A stretch of DNA of 64,000 nt from Endotrypanum monterogeii. Lineage: Eukaryota; Euglenozoa; Kinetoplastea; Trypanosomatida; Trypanosomatidae. Positions 51,603 to 62,600 of this stretch are shown here, piece by piece. Position 1 is the first letter of the stretch, and each line of letters starts with the position of its first letter. A model generated the notes under the pieces. The model was not told the DNA's origin and did not search any database. It saw only the letters and a list, made by a program, of their open reading frames with translations. The position numbers and the translations under genes were made by a program. Location: assembly GCA_000333855.2 (NCBI GenBank), contig CM007340.1, forward strand, positions 494,110-558,109. The letters are read 5' to 3'.

Positions 51603-52043
51603 ATGGGGAACACTTCTTCACACTCGGAGAGTGAGTTCAAGTACTGTGGTCCCACCGACTTCCCCTACGACGAGAGGGTGCCACAGTTCGAGAAGCGGAA
51701 TGGCTTATTCTTCCGCCTGGTGAACCACTCAGATAGGAGTTGGGCTTTCTACAGCGATTCGAAGAAATACGAGTTCCACGTAACGGTGATGTTCGGCCCC
51801 AACTCGACCAACCTCGTCCCGCTGGGCAGCACGTCTTTCTCTGAGGGTCCGGGAGGCTGCATAGTGGCCAAGACAATTGTGTATCCGCTTGCGACGCAGC
51901 CCTTCATTCAGGGTAATGTGGCTGGGTTCAGCTCTACTGTAAACGCTGTGTTGCTGACGACCGAGTACAAGGAGCGCCAGCAGGAGGAGAAGGCGGCCAG
52001 GAAGGCTGAGAACGTGGATGAGCTCGGCAGCATCACGCAGTAG
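51603..52043 (+). CDS. small calpain-related protein (SKCRP/SMP type), 146 aa
   Basis: Single kinetoplastid calpain N-terminal domain. It starts MGNTSS, a good N-myristoylation signal without a nearby Cys. Its N-terminal segment KYCGPTDFPYDERVPQFEK parallels ECGPTDYRYGEPVYKGE in the 689-residue calpain at 4255, suggesting it descends from, or shares a module with, a full-length calpain. Core: NGLFFRLVNHS, SWAFYSDSKKYEF, MFGPNS, TIVYPLATQPFIQG and a Lys/Glu-rich C-terminus (KERQQEEKAARKAE) that is probably helical. The peptidase domain is absent. Probably a membrane-associated structural protein. Confidence 0.93.
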   Translation: MGNTSSHSESEFKYCGPTDFPYDERVPQFEKRNGLFFRLVNHSDRSWAFYSDSKKYEFHVTVMFGPNSTNLVPLGSTSFSEGPGGCIVAKTIVYPLATQPFIQGNVAGFSSTVNAVLLTTEYKERQQEEKAARKAENVDELGSITQ

Positions 52044-52985
52044 ACAAATGCGGCCCACAAACGCATTGGAGGGGTCCGAGGGAGATGGGGTCAATGTGTG
52101 CAATAGACGGAGGCACGTGTGGCGTCATGCGGCAAGTGGAAGAGAGCAGGGCGATGGAGAAAAAAGAAAATATCGCAAAGTCACCTATGTACGTGTGATC
52201 CCATTTGTAACTGGTACGTGTGCCCCTGTGCGCACGCGTCTGTGTGTGTGTGTGTCCTGATGGGGTGTGTGGGAGGATGGAAAGGGGCTCTGTGACTCAA
52301 CTTCCTCAAGAAAAAAAAAAGTGTCTTGGCCGCTTCCTTTCTCCTGTCCCTTCCGCCCTCTTTTCCCCGTCTTTTTTTTCGTGCTTCTGCTAGCCCAGTT
52401 GTACGCCCCCCTTTTTCCAATTGCGTCCCTTGGCACACTATAGGGCATCCTAGCTCACCGTACATTTCTTGCTTTCTCGCTCTCCCTATACGTGCTACAG
52501 GTGGCGAACTCACATATTCGCTCACCGAATATTTCTCATGCCCAACCGCCTCGACCAAGAGGCGAGGGAAAAAGAATTCTTCCTCGCTTCTTTCATTTTT
52601 TCCTTTTCTCTGTGCTGTTTTTTTTTTTTTTGGGGGTCTGTATCGGTGCACAAACACAGATAATTATAGGTCTAAATATATTTTGACCTATGTGTAATAG
52701 GGTTTCATGTGTGCTTTTTTTTTTGACTCTCCCCATACCTCCCCTCTTTTCCATACTCGGTATATGTTTTTGTCTTCAGGTGTTGTTGTCCTTCCTACCC
52801 CCCCTTTTTTTTTTCAGCCCCCCCCCCCTTCACATACATACATACCCGGTACTCATGTTGTTCACTTCCATTTTGCTTTTTTGTCTTTATCTTACGGGCT
52901 CCCTCCTCCCTCCAGTTCACCCGAATAGAGAAGTGCGATCGAGTACTGTCTGTGTTCCTTCCCCTTTTCTGCCCTGTTCACTGCA

Positions 52986-53019
<34 letters not shown>

Positions 53020-55336
53020 TTCCTGTCTTTACTCGCCACCACGATGACTAATGCGTAGACATAAATCTGCACACAAGTACGTAAAGGCATTTTTATTCCC
53101 TGCTCTTCTTTGTATATTCCCCTATCTCAAACAACACCCCACACGCCTGACGTACGGACAAGTGCGGTTGCAGTTATTACACAAAGACATTACAGAAAGG
53201 CAATGTTTCTCGTCGGTAGTCTCCCGGTTTTCGATTCGTTTTTTTTTTTTTGAGACCTCATTTTTCCCCTCTCACTTTTGATCTTACCCCCCCAAAAAAA
53301 AAAAAAATGTTCGTCTCATAAAGAGGGGCAGTGCGGCAGCTAAACAAATATGAGAATGCCGCAAATGAGAGGGGAGGGGGACGCGGAAACAACACACATC
53401 AATTTTTTTCCCCGCGCACTAACACGTATATCCCACTCTTTTCCACATCGCTGTCAATTTCTCTATAGCTACCTACCTAGTTTTTTAGATTAGGTTAGTA
53501 GTCCACACACCTACGTTCCCGAGTATCGGAGGGTGATCGCTGTCTTTGTGCTGGCGCGTCTGTGCATCTGTGTGTGTGTGTTTGATCTTGCACCGGGCAT
53601 AGTGTTTCCTCCTTCCTTCCTTTCATCTTTATTAAATCGTATTTCACATGTTCAAAGTCAGCTGCACTTTTGTTAAGTTCCAAAAAAAAATATATTTCTC
53701 TCCGTCTTCACTTTTTAGGTCGAGTGGACTGGGAAAGAGGGGGTAGGGGGGAGTGGCGGAGACAGTGTAGGGCTTCAGCAAAAGACATCAATGCGGTGTG
53801 GGGAAAAAGAGGTGACACATCCACAGAGACATACGGGCGTGTCATTTGGGAACCCCCTTTTTTTAATTGTCTCGCCCTCAGCTACTGAGGCGCATGATCT
53901 CCCCCTTCAGAGAGAGGCCGTTCTCATCTCACTCGGTGTTTTTTTTTTCTTGCTCTACATATATGTGCTTGTGTATATCTTTGTATGTGTATGTGTATGT
54001 GTATGTGTGTGTGTGTGGGTGGGTGTGAAGTGTGTAGGCGCAAATGTTTCGGATTAATGTTTTTCTTACCTGTTGTGTGTGTGGTCTTCTGTACATGTGG
54101 CTTTAACAACATTCCCCCTTCCTCTTCGTGAAGGTTGTTTCTTCGCCCCCTCCTTTCGTCTCTTCTGATTTGAACTGTTTCCCTCCCTTCCTCTTTTCTG
54201 GAATGTTTTGCCGCTGGACTCACAAAAAAAAAAAACATTTGTTGTTTGTTTGTGTATCGTCAGGGGTCAGTTTCACGGATCCACATGCCTGATCGGAGAT
54301 ACACTATTTTTTTTTCTTTTTTTCGGTTACCCCGTGCCGATGTTCGAGTGCTTTTTTTTTTGTTGTGTGTATGTTGTTTCCCTTTTATAAAGAATATCTT
54401 AAAGGACATTGAATCAAATTCGCCCCTCGTGTTGTTATGAATTTTTTTTTTAATTGTTTTCGTACCTTTTCTTTAATTGTGCTTCACGTATTAGTTTTTT
54501 CTCTTGTCGCTTTGCATATTTTTCTCTTTCTCACCCCCTTCCCTTCCCTCCGCTCGCCTGTCCCTCTTCTCACCTCCCTACTGTTTTCCATCAATCCTTT
54601 CTTCATTTTTTTTTTCTTTCGCGATGAGGTGTGTTTGTGTGTGTGGGGGAAGGGAAGGGAAAGAGGGAAGGTTTTTTTTTTTCTTCGAGAGTTTAGGTGG
54701 TGCTCGGTGTCGTGCACTTCTTCAAGAAAAAAATGCGTGTCACCCACAACTTGGAAAAAAAAAACATCAAGTATGTGCTTCCCGTGTTTTTTTTTTTCGC
54801 GTCTTTCTGCTTTTCCCCGATTCACTCACTCGTCTTTGTCCTCCACACAGTATGGACTTTCTCAGGTGCTCGGTTCCACCTAAAAGCGGGGGGGGGAGGG
54901 GAGGCAGTGGAGTGATCATGAAAGGCGGCGCCAGAAGAGGAAGTTGTAGTGTTTTTTTTTTTTGTTTCCTTCCTCTCGGCTACAGGGCAGGCGTCCAAAG
55001 GTGCGTGGTGGGGTTGGAAAAAAAAACATAGACGTTAGCTTACACGTTTCTGCGGGTCTGACATCGGTGTCCAGCAGGTAGAGAAGAAGGAAGGGCAAAG
55101 GAAACGTGTCCCTCTCGGTGCGTGTGTGTGCTCGTCTTTGATCCAGAGCATGATAGCCTTTTCTTGTGTTTGTATCTTCCTGCAGCTTGTTTATCTAGCG
55201 CGAACTGTAGTGCCACCGAATGGACTCTACATATGATCATATCCGCCGCATCGAAGAAGGAAAAGATGTCTGCGCAAGGTGACTCAATGAAAAAAAAAAA
55301 CCGTACGCGAGAGGCATTTTTTGTCATCTGCTACAG

Positions 55337-55372
<36 letters not shown>

Positions 55373-55884
55373 CTGTATGTGTGTGTCTGTGTGTTTGGGA
55401 TGGTTTCACAGAAAACGTGCATGTGTTAGTACAGATTTGCTGACATTGTTTTTCTTCAGTCCCAAAACTCACAAGCCCCACGAAAAAAGAGCACAGCTGT
55501 TGTATGAGGCCTCCTTCCGCATGCTATGTTTTCCTCGCTGGTTTCTTAACCTCAAGTGAAGCATCTTTTTCTTTCGAGGGTGTAACGAGGAGGGTGGGGT
55601 GGGAGCGGCGACCGTTTTTGTTTGGTATGTCCCCCTCTGCTGATCTCTTCACGCCACGGAGTAGATATTCCGTATGTTGAATTTTTCAACTCACTGGGCT
55701 CTCCTGTAAGACTTGGCGAGACACGCACACAGTCGGAAAAAAAAAAGATGCTAATTTTTTTTCTTTACCCTCTCTCTGCATTTCAAATATTATTTTCCTT
55801 GGTGTTGCTGGCGAACTCGCCTCGGGGAGGGTGAGTTGTCGTTCTCTGCGCATCGTCACGGTCTCATTCACAACCACACACTCC

Positions 55885-55924
<40 letters not shown>

Positions 55925-56105
55925 TGCGCATCGCATTATCATACTGTGTATTTGCGGCAATCAAAGCCGTGCCGAGACACCGACCTCTCTGCCTCTCCAC
56001 TCACTTAGTCGCTCATTCTTTCTACTAACAACAAGAAAAACTCTTTTCACGAGCTGGTTCTCGTCGCAGCGTCGTGATCCCTGCACGCTTCGTCTTGCTT
56101 CTTTT
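52044..56105. other. intergenic region, no gene seen
   Basis: About 4.1 kb. It contains (CA)n at 52988-53018 and 55888-55921, a TATGTG/GT run at about 53984-54027, a perfect TA palindrome at 55333-55376, and T/A homopolymers of 9-14 bases. Open frames are low-complexity. Confidence 0.6.
55333..55376. repeat. perfect TA-cored palindrome, 44 bases
   Basis: ACAGACTAC (55333-55341), a TATATA core, and GTAGTCTGT (55368-55376). The whole 44-base block is its own reverse complement, so it could extrude as a long hairpin. Confidence 0.9.
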
Positions 56106-56157
56106 AGCCTGATAATACACTCACTCACACACCGGGAGTAGCGCTGCTTTTACAAAA

Positions 56158-57015
56158 ATGGAAAAAGCAAAGCAGATCCAGGAGAAGCTGGACGATCTCC
56201 AGCAGGAGATGCACGCCAAGGTTGAGGCGTGTGACGTGAGGTACAACAGGGAGAAGAATGATGTCTTTGCCGCGCGTCGTAAAGCAATTTCTGATCTCAT
56301 AGCAAAGAAGGAGGTGCCTGAAAACTTTTGGGCTCTCGCACTTATCGCTTTGTTGCAGATGAAGGACCGCGAGTCTGCGACTACACCCCACTTTCTCGGG
56401 GCCTACGATGAGAGCCTTCTCAAGACGTATCTGGAGGAAATAGTGGTGGGGTATACGGACAAGGGCCACCGCATAACACTGCGCTTCAAGCCGAATCCCT
56501 TCTTTGAGGGGACGGAGCTTTGGGCGGAAGCTGTTGACACGATGGATGGTGAATCGGATGAGGAGGACGAGCTGCCACCAGTGGAGGAGAGCTGGCGCTT
56601 TTCTGGTGTAACCTGGAGAGAAGGCCACGGCCCGCAGCTCGACGACGACGAGGAGGAGGAAGAGGAGGAGGACAACGGGAACGGTGCCTCGGGCCAAAAG
56701 CGCCCGCGCCAGAGCAACAGCGCCTCGACTTCGTCCTCAGTGCAGGGCCCCAGCGTGCTGGAGGTCTTCAGCGAGATGCCACCCCACCCAGAAGAGGACG
56801 AAGAGATGGATGAGGAGGACGATGATGCTCTGGCGGATGCCATTGAGGAGTGGGAGACGGAGATGGATGACCGCAAGATGCTGCTGCGGATGGTTGAGCT
56901 TTTTGTGCATCATGACCCTGTCTCTGCCCTGCGCGATACCGAAGCTGTCACCGCTGCTGCCGCTGCTTCAAACAGCGGTGAAGAAGCAGCGGCGAAGAGG
57001 GCAAAAAATGATTGA
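56158..57015 (+). CDS. nucleosome assembly protein, NAP/SET family (285 aa)
   Basis: Histone chaperone of the NAP/SET family, which binds H2A-H2B and H3-H4 and works in nucleosome assembly and transport. Visible features: an N-terminal dimerisation-type helix (residues about 1-50, QIQEKLDDLQQEM..); the family motif VPENFWALAL (about 53-62; IPxFWxxxF in relatives); and the β-sheet segment GHRITLRFKPNPFFEGTELW (about 102-121), matching the FxFxxNPYF pattern of SET/NAP. Acidic clusters follow at about 133-175 (a run of Asp/Glu) and 208-235, as in family tails. A basic motif GQKRPRQ lies between them and could be a nuclear localisation signal. It is SET-like in length. An AG at 56106-56107 after a T-rich tract is a likely trans-splice site. 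Unrelated to its calpain-type neighbours. Confidence 0.93.
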   Translation: MEKAKQIQEKLDDLQQEMHAKVEACDVRYNREKNDVFAARRKAISDLIAKKEVPENFWALALIALLQMKDRESATTPHFLGAYDESLLKTYLEEIVVGYTDKGHRITLRFKPNPFFEGTELWAEAVDTMDGESDEEDELPPVEESWRFSGVTWREGHGPQLDDDEEEEEEEDNGNGASGQKRPRQSNSASTSSSVQGPSVLEVFSEMPPHPEEDEEMDEEDDDALADAIEEWETEMDDRKMLLRMVELFVHHDPVSALRDTEAVTAAAAASNSGEEAAAKRAKND

Positions 57016-58327
57016 AGATGGCAAAAAAAAAAAGACGAGGAAGGGAAGCGGAGAGGGGGGAGGGGGCAGCGGCAGCGGCAGCGGCAGCGGCAGAGGCGCT
57101 GCCCCCGAACTTGACTTTCACCCTCCCTCTTTTTTTCTTCTTTTTTTCTTCTGCGCGTGTGAATTTTGCGAAGGCACAATCTTTACCCTTAGTGCCCGTC
57201 TTCCTCCTGTGTATTGGTTTCACGTCAAGTCTCGATGGATGCGTCATTGCTAATTTTCTTTTGGCTGTCTACGTTTTGTTGTCTGTCTGTTTGTCTGTGT
57301 TCTCCGAACAACATCTAACTTGTGTGCATATAAATACTCGTGCCGTACGCCTCTGTCTTGCTTTGGTTCGTCCTTGTGGAGACACTGTGCCACACGTGCC
57401 GATGTCCCCGTACGAATCTCTAACGTCAGTCAGTATCGTCGACAGTGTGTGCCCGAGTTTCGCTCACTTCTCTCTGCCACCATTGTTCGCATTCCGATAC
57501 ATATAAACGCATCGCTGCAGTCTCTCTCTCTCTCTCCCTGCTGTGAAGGCAGCAGGTGACCGCCGACACACGAGTGATGACGGACGTTCAAGTTGACGCG
57601 ATTCTGCTCAAGGTGTGTGAGCAAGCCAGCCCCCGTCGCTGTTGCACCCCTCCATTTTTGTTTTCTCTTCCCATTTTTTTGTTTTGTTTTGTTTTGCGTA
57701 TTATGAAACTTTCCTCCAAAACTCTCCCTTTCACATCTTTTTCTTCGTCATGTATGCTCACGCACCCCTCATCACGCGGTATACTATTTCTCGTTTCTTT
57801 TTTTTTTTTAGCATTCCAGTTTTTGTGATGGTGGGGGCAAATCCAGTGAGAAAGGGAGGAGTCCGGTAATCCACTTCACTACCCACGCATGTACGCACAG
57901 CCGTATTTCTATCGTTGATCTCTGCGCGCTGTGTATGTACACACGAATCCCCTCCTCCACTCTTCCTGTTCACCACAGGTGCGCAAACAAACACATTCAT
58001 GTCCCGATAATAAATTTTCTTCCCTCACTCTTGCCGTGGTAGCGGGATCATCCAAATGCACCAGCAACGTCGGTGACAAGCAACTCAGTACCCATCGGCT
58101 GGGTTTGCCTTCGAATGGAAAGGTGAGCGAAGGGAAGGGGAGGCGAATTCCCGGCACTACTACCAGGAAAAGATGCTATGGCCTCGCAACTCTTGCGGTC
58201 TTAGACTTTACGTACTCCATGATAGCGATCAAGATGACTCCTCATGCTTTGGGAGGGAGAGGGGCTCACTCGCCGACTGCAGAGGTGCTGACATGTGGTG
58301 AATAGTTCCAACGTGTCGATGTTTCCC

Positions 58328-58360
<33 letters not shown>

Positions 58361-59163
58361 GTGCATTCTGCCACAGTGTTCTGCGCGTATAACGGCCATC
58401 TATTTTTCTTGCTCCCAATGTTGTGATATTTCGTCGTTTTACCTGCTTCGATCCTCTTACCATTAATCCCTCAACAACTTGACACCGCTTCTTAGGTCGA
58501 CTGCACGTGACAACGCAGCTTAGAAATAACGATCATCGTAGGCAATGCAAGCGAGTATGCCGTGTACACAAGTGGAAAGACTTCCCGAAAGCGTCCAACT
58601 TGTGTATGTGTGTCTGTGTGTGTGGCAATAAAAAAAAATAGAGTGATTCATATCACTTCTTCTTGCGTCTACTGGGGAGTGCTCCGCCTATTGTTGGTGT
58701 TTCTCCCCTTTTCAATGTTTTCTGTGTTTGCTTCCATATGCAGTAGCTTCTGCTGGATGACCATTACGGAGGTGATGGATTTTTGAGGCCTCCTTCCCCC
58801 TTTCCTGACGCCTTCATGTGATTCCCTACGTCTTGTCTTGCTTTTCCCGCTTTCCCCCCTTTTCGTCTGCGTATGTACATCATCCACAATGTGAACACAC
58901 GGCGATGCCAATTATTAAATAAATTCTATTTTTTTTTTCACGGTATCACACGTCTACTAGTCTGCCACTCTATGTGTCTGTGTATCTATTTATCTACCTG
59001 AGCTCTCGGTTTTCCTTATCACAAGTCGCCTTTTCACTCGTGTTTGTTGACTCGCTTTTCTTTTCCTCTCTGTGCTCGATTGCCACGCGTCCGTCGTGTT
59101 TTCGAACAATTTTTTTTTTTTCTCATTGTGCGCCTCTATCGTGAGTGTCTCATCTTTCGTTTT
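57016..59163. other. intergenic region, no gene seen
   Basis: About 2.1 kb. A (GGCAGC)n run lies just after the NAP stop (57065-57093), a TA palindrome at 58327-58363, and T/C tracts throughout. No supportable gene. Confidence 0.6.
58327..58363. repeat. TA-cored palindrome
   Basis: Arms CACATATA (58327-58334) and TATATGTG (58356-58363) around a (TA)n core with one extra A; a long imperfect hairpin is possible. Confidence 0.8.
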
Positions 59164-59165
59164 AG
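59164..59165 (+). promoter_or_regulatory. predicted spliced-leader acceptor AG
   Basis: The AG after TCTTTCGTTTT, 61 bases before the SMP-1 ATG; a further pyrimidine-rich stretch follows it, so the exact site is uncertain. Confidence 0.35.
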
Positions 59166-59225
59166 CGGTCACTCTTCTCTCTTCCTCTCGTCCTACCACC
59201 ACTCCGGCTTGTATTCCCTTCCACA

Positions 59226-59618
59226 ATGGGCTGCGGCGCGTCCTCACCAAGCGGCACTGTCAGCTACCTGAACGGTGAGCCCACCTTCAAGGGTGAGGAT
59301 GTCACAAAAGGATTTGAGAAGGATAATGGACTTCTGTTCCGCATCGTGAACAAAAAAAAGAAGCAATGGGCGTACTACAACGACACCACGCAGTACGAAA
59401 TGCATATCTGCGTCACATTCAACGAGGACTGCGACATCAAGGCTCTCGGCAAGACGAAGCTGGAGCAGCAGGAGAACGGTGAATGGGTAGCCTCCGTGGT
59501 AGTGTACCCGTGCGAGACGGAGATGTTTATTGAAGGTCGTGTGAACGGCTTTAAGTCGAAGATGGACGCCTTGCCGCTCTCGGAGGAATTCCGCCAACGT
59601 CAGGCCCGAAAGGAGTAG
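59226..59618 (+). CDS. SMP-1: small myristoylated protein 1, SMP-1 (130 aa)
   Basis: Very close to Leishmania SMP-1 as I remember it: MGCGASS start (Gly2 myristoylation, Cys3 palmitoylation), then GEPTFKGEDVTKGFEK, NGLLFRIVNKKKKQWAYYND, TTQYEMHI, VVVYPCETEMFIEG, GFKSKMDALPLSEEF. It is the type member of the small kinetoplastid calpain-related proteins: one N-terminal calpain-like domain and no protease domain. SMP-1 of L. major is a dual-acylated inner-leaflet protein of the flagellar membrane, abundant in promastigotes. The length (130) fits. It is the last supportable gene in the window and the last in this array. A (CA)n microsatellite begins nine bases after the stop. Confidence 0.96.
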   Translation: MGCGASSPSGTVSYLNGEPTFKGEDVTKGFEKDNGLLFRIVNKKKKQWAYYNDTTQYEMHICVTFNEDCDIKALGKTKLEQQENGEWVASVVVYPCETEMFIEGRVNGFKSKMDALPLSEEFRQRQARKE

Positions 59619-59625
59619 AGAAGAA

Positions 59626-59669
<44 letters not shown>

Positions 59670-62600
59670 AATCACACGGGGTTACTTCAAGAGGAGATAT
59701 AACCAAAAAAAAGGAAATCTTCCACGTTGGGTTGGGGTGCGAGAAGCAAGCAGTATGTGGGGGGAAGGGGCGTGGGACGTGGTGCTGTGGCTGGGCTGGG
59801 GGGGGGGCTCCTGAGGGACTAATGCGAAAGGACTCGGCCACGGGAAATGTGAAAGAGGGGATTGGGGACGAGATACGAGAGTAGACAGGAGTCGGTGTTA
59901 GCATCTTATTCTCTGAGTCTCCATGGGGCCTTGTGGTAGCCTCTATCTCGATACCTCCCCTCTCCCTGCTTCGTCTTCAAATTGAGACTCCGCTGTTCAC
60001 ATTGCATCTGCTGCAGTTTCCCTCTTTTTATTGCAGCCTTTCTCACCGCTCGAACACTTTTTTTTTGCCCCTCTCCCTCCACGCGCGCGTACACACACAT
60101 ACACACACACACACACACATGCAGGTGATCGAAGACCCCTGCTAAAGTGGCACCGGCTCGCATTTCTTTCTTTTTTTTGTTTCGATGGGGTTGAGAAAAG
60201 CCGTTCTTATCGTTGTCCTCTTCTCTATTCGGCCTCTATCCGCCTCATTTTTCCTTCTCGAATTGCTTTTTCATTCCTCCTTTGATTTCCGCTTGGTTTG
60301 TTTGACTTCTTCCTCGTTGCCGTGTCCGCGTGATGTGAGCTCTTTTTTGTGTGTGTTTTCTTTCCGTTGGCGCGATCGGATATGTTCTTGATTTTTGTCT
60401 CGGCGGTCTTCTTTCCATCCCCCCCTTTTTTTTTTGCTTTCTCGCTGTTGTGGCCATCGCTGTGGCTGTGGCTCTGGATAGTTCCTGCCCCCGCCCGAAG
60501 CCAAATCCGAAATGAGCGAAAGCAAAAGAAATAAGGATTTCTTTTTGCACAGAAAGAAAAAAAAAGAGAGGAGGAGGGTTTCCCCCCCCCTCTCTTCCCT
60601 CCTCTTCCCCTTCTTCTCCTTCTCCTTGTTCACTTTTTCATTTGTTTGCTATCTCTGTTCGTTTCACCAACAGAGCGTTTTTCTTGCTTCCTTCTTTTTT
60701 TTTTTTCGACGCGTTTGATCTTGACCTCGGCTGTGGTGTCTGTGGTTGTATGCATGTGTGCCCTTGGGCTTCGACAGGCTCAAACGTTTTTTTCTTTTCC
60801 GTGTTTGACTTGTCATGTAGATCTCCCCCCCATTTCTCTAATTCAAAAAAAAAAACAAGCCAATCCCATGCTCATTCATCTGTAGACTCACAGGCACGTA
60901 ACCGCTTCTATATACATCTCTTTCTTCCAGCCGTCGCGGGTCGTTAACCTCAGCAGCGTATGATCACACAGTAACACTGGCTTCGTTTCTGTGTATATCT
61001 TTGCCTCCTCCACTTGCAGTTGTGTGTCCGCCACGAATGTGAGCACTTATAGGCTTGCTATATATACATATATATACATATACATATATATTGTGTGTGT
61101 GTTGGGGGGGCGTGTGTACGTATGATGGGAGCGCGGGTGATATGGCAATACGGCGAAGAGGGCGTGATGTCATTATGTTCACACGACAGCGCTCCTTGGT
61201 TTTCACCCTCACCCGAAAACGAGAAAAGAAATTAGTCACATGGAGCGCATCTTTGCACAGATACACGCACACACACACACATGGGCTTGTACATGGGCAT
61301 GTATGTGTTCAACTGAGGCGCAAGTGAGAACGTGTGAGCGTGATATTGATCTAGGACGAGATGCTCAGTTTGCAAAGAAGCGTTGTGAGGGGTAAGCAGT
61401 TGTGCGTGCATGCGTGTGTGTGTGTGTGTGTGTGACTTGAAGGGGCGAGGGAGGGGGCGAATCGGAATGAGACGGGGGGAGTGTAATGCCATTGTACATA
61501 ATGAAAAAAAAACGCGTCGCGGTCCCGCATTCACCTTCGTACGCTTGTGGGTGTGGGTGAGTGGGTGGCTCGATGGGGCTGTAGGTGCGCGCGCTAGTCC
61601 TCTTTCTGCACCATAATCAACCTGATTCCCTCTCGGTGTCCAGCAGGCCTCCCTTCTCACGTCTAGTACAATGTTTCATGAGGTGTGTTTGTACCCCCCC
61701 TTCCCTTATTTCTCCTCGCTTCTCTTAGCGAGTCAAAGTGTCCAGGAAGATGCACTGATGTGCATTGCTTGTCTGTTATCCGTGCTGCTGCTCGATGAGG
61801 CCCTGCATTCGTGTATCTAGCCACCGTCTCCCCCGCTCGTCTCACTTTTTATGTGTGCCCTCCGCGAATCCTGCCGTCGTCCCCCTTTTCCCTCCTCCTC
61901 GGATTCCACTAGTAGTATAGTGATGTACATGATGTTTCTTCACGTTTCTCCTTTTTTTTTTCGATTTGCCTGTCACTCGCGCGCGCTTGTGTGTGTGTGG
62001 GTGGGGGGGTGGAGGAAGGGAGGGAGGACGTTTACGTTTTTTTTTCTCGTTCATTTGGCTGTTTTAGGTCTTTGCTCTCCCTGTTTTGGTTTGTTAGCGC
62101 GGATGCATATGTTTGGCACGTGTACGCTTTTTTTTTTCCTGTTCTGGGCTGCATTTACATCTATGGGGTGTCGAATGTAACGCGCATTTTCATGTTCGCA
62201 CATTCGTCGAGTGGCGGCATTCGCTCCCCCTTCTTTCGCCATCTTTTTTTTTTCTCATCTTCTCGAGATGCCTCTTTGTTTTTTTTTTTTTTCGTCATAG
62301 TTATTTCTTTTTTTTTCTCAGGTCTTTTTTTTTTCTCGATGGCACATTTTTTTTTTCTCCTCTCTTTTTCCCTTTCTGTGCACCTCTCCTTTGGGTTTGT
62401 TGAGACGCCCCCTCCTCCCCCCCCCCTCTATACGCTTCCTCATTCTTGTTTCTTCCTTTCTCTCCTTTTCCCTTCCCTCCCCTCCCCTCCTCTTTTTTTT
62501 TTTTGCCCTCATTTTTCTTTTTCCTGCGCTCACAAGTTTGCCCCTTCCTTATTTTTTTTTTCCGGTAGTCGTCTCCCGCCACTGCCACTCTCCCCCTGCC

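Noticed and set aside
57012..57506. Frame overlapping the NAP stop with a basic start and a poly-Ala run
   Set aside because: It arises from an A-rich run and a GGCAGC microsatellite and then reads Phe-rich low complexity; the NAP frame has a normal stop and matches the family length.
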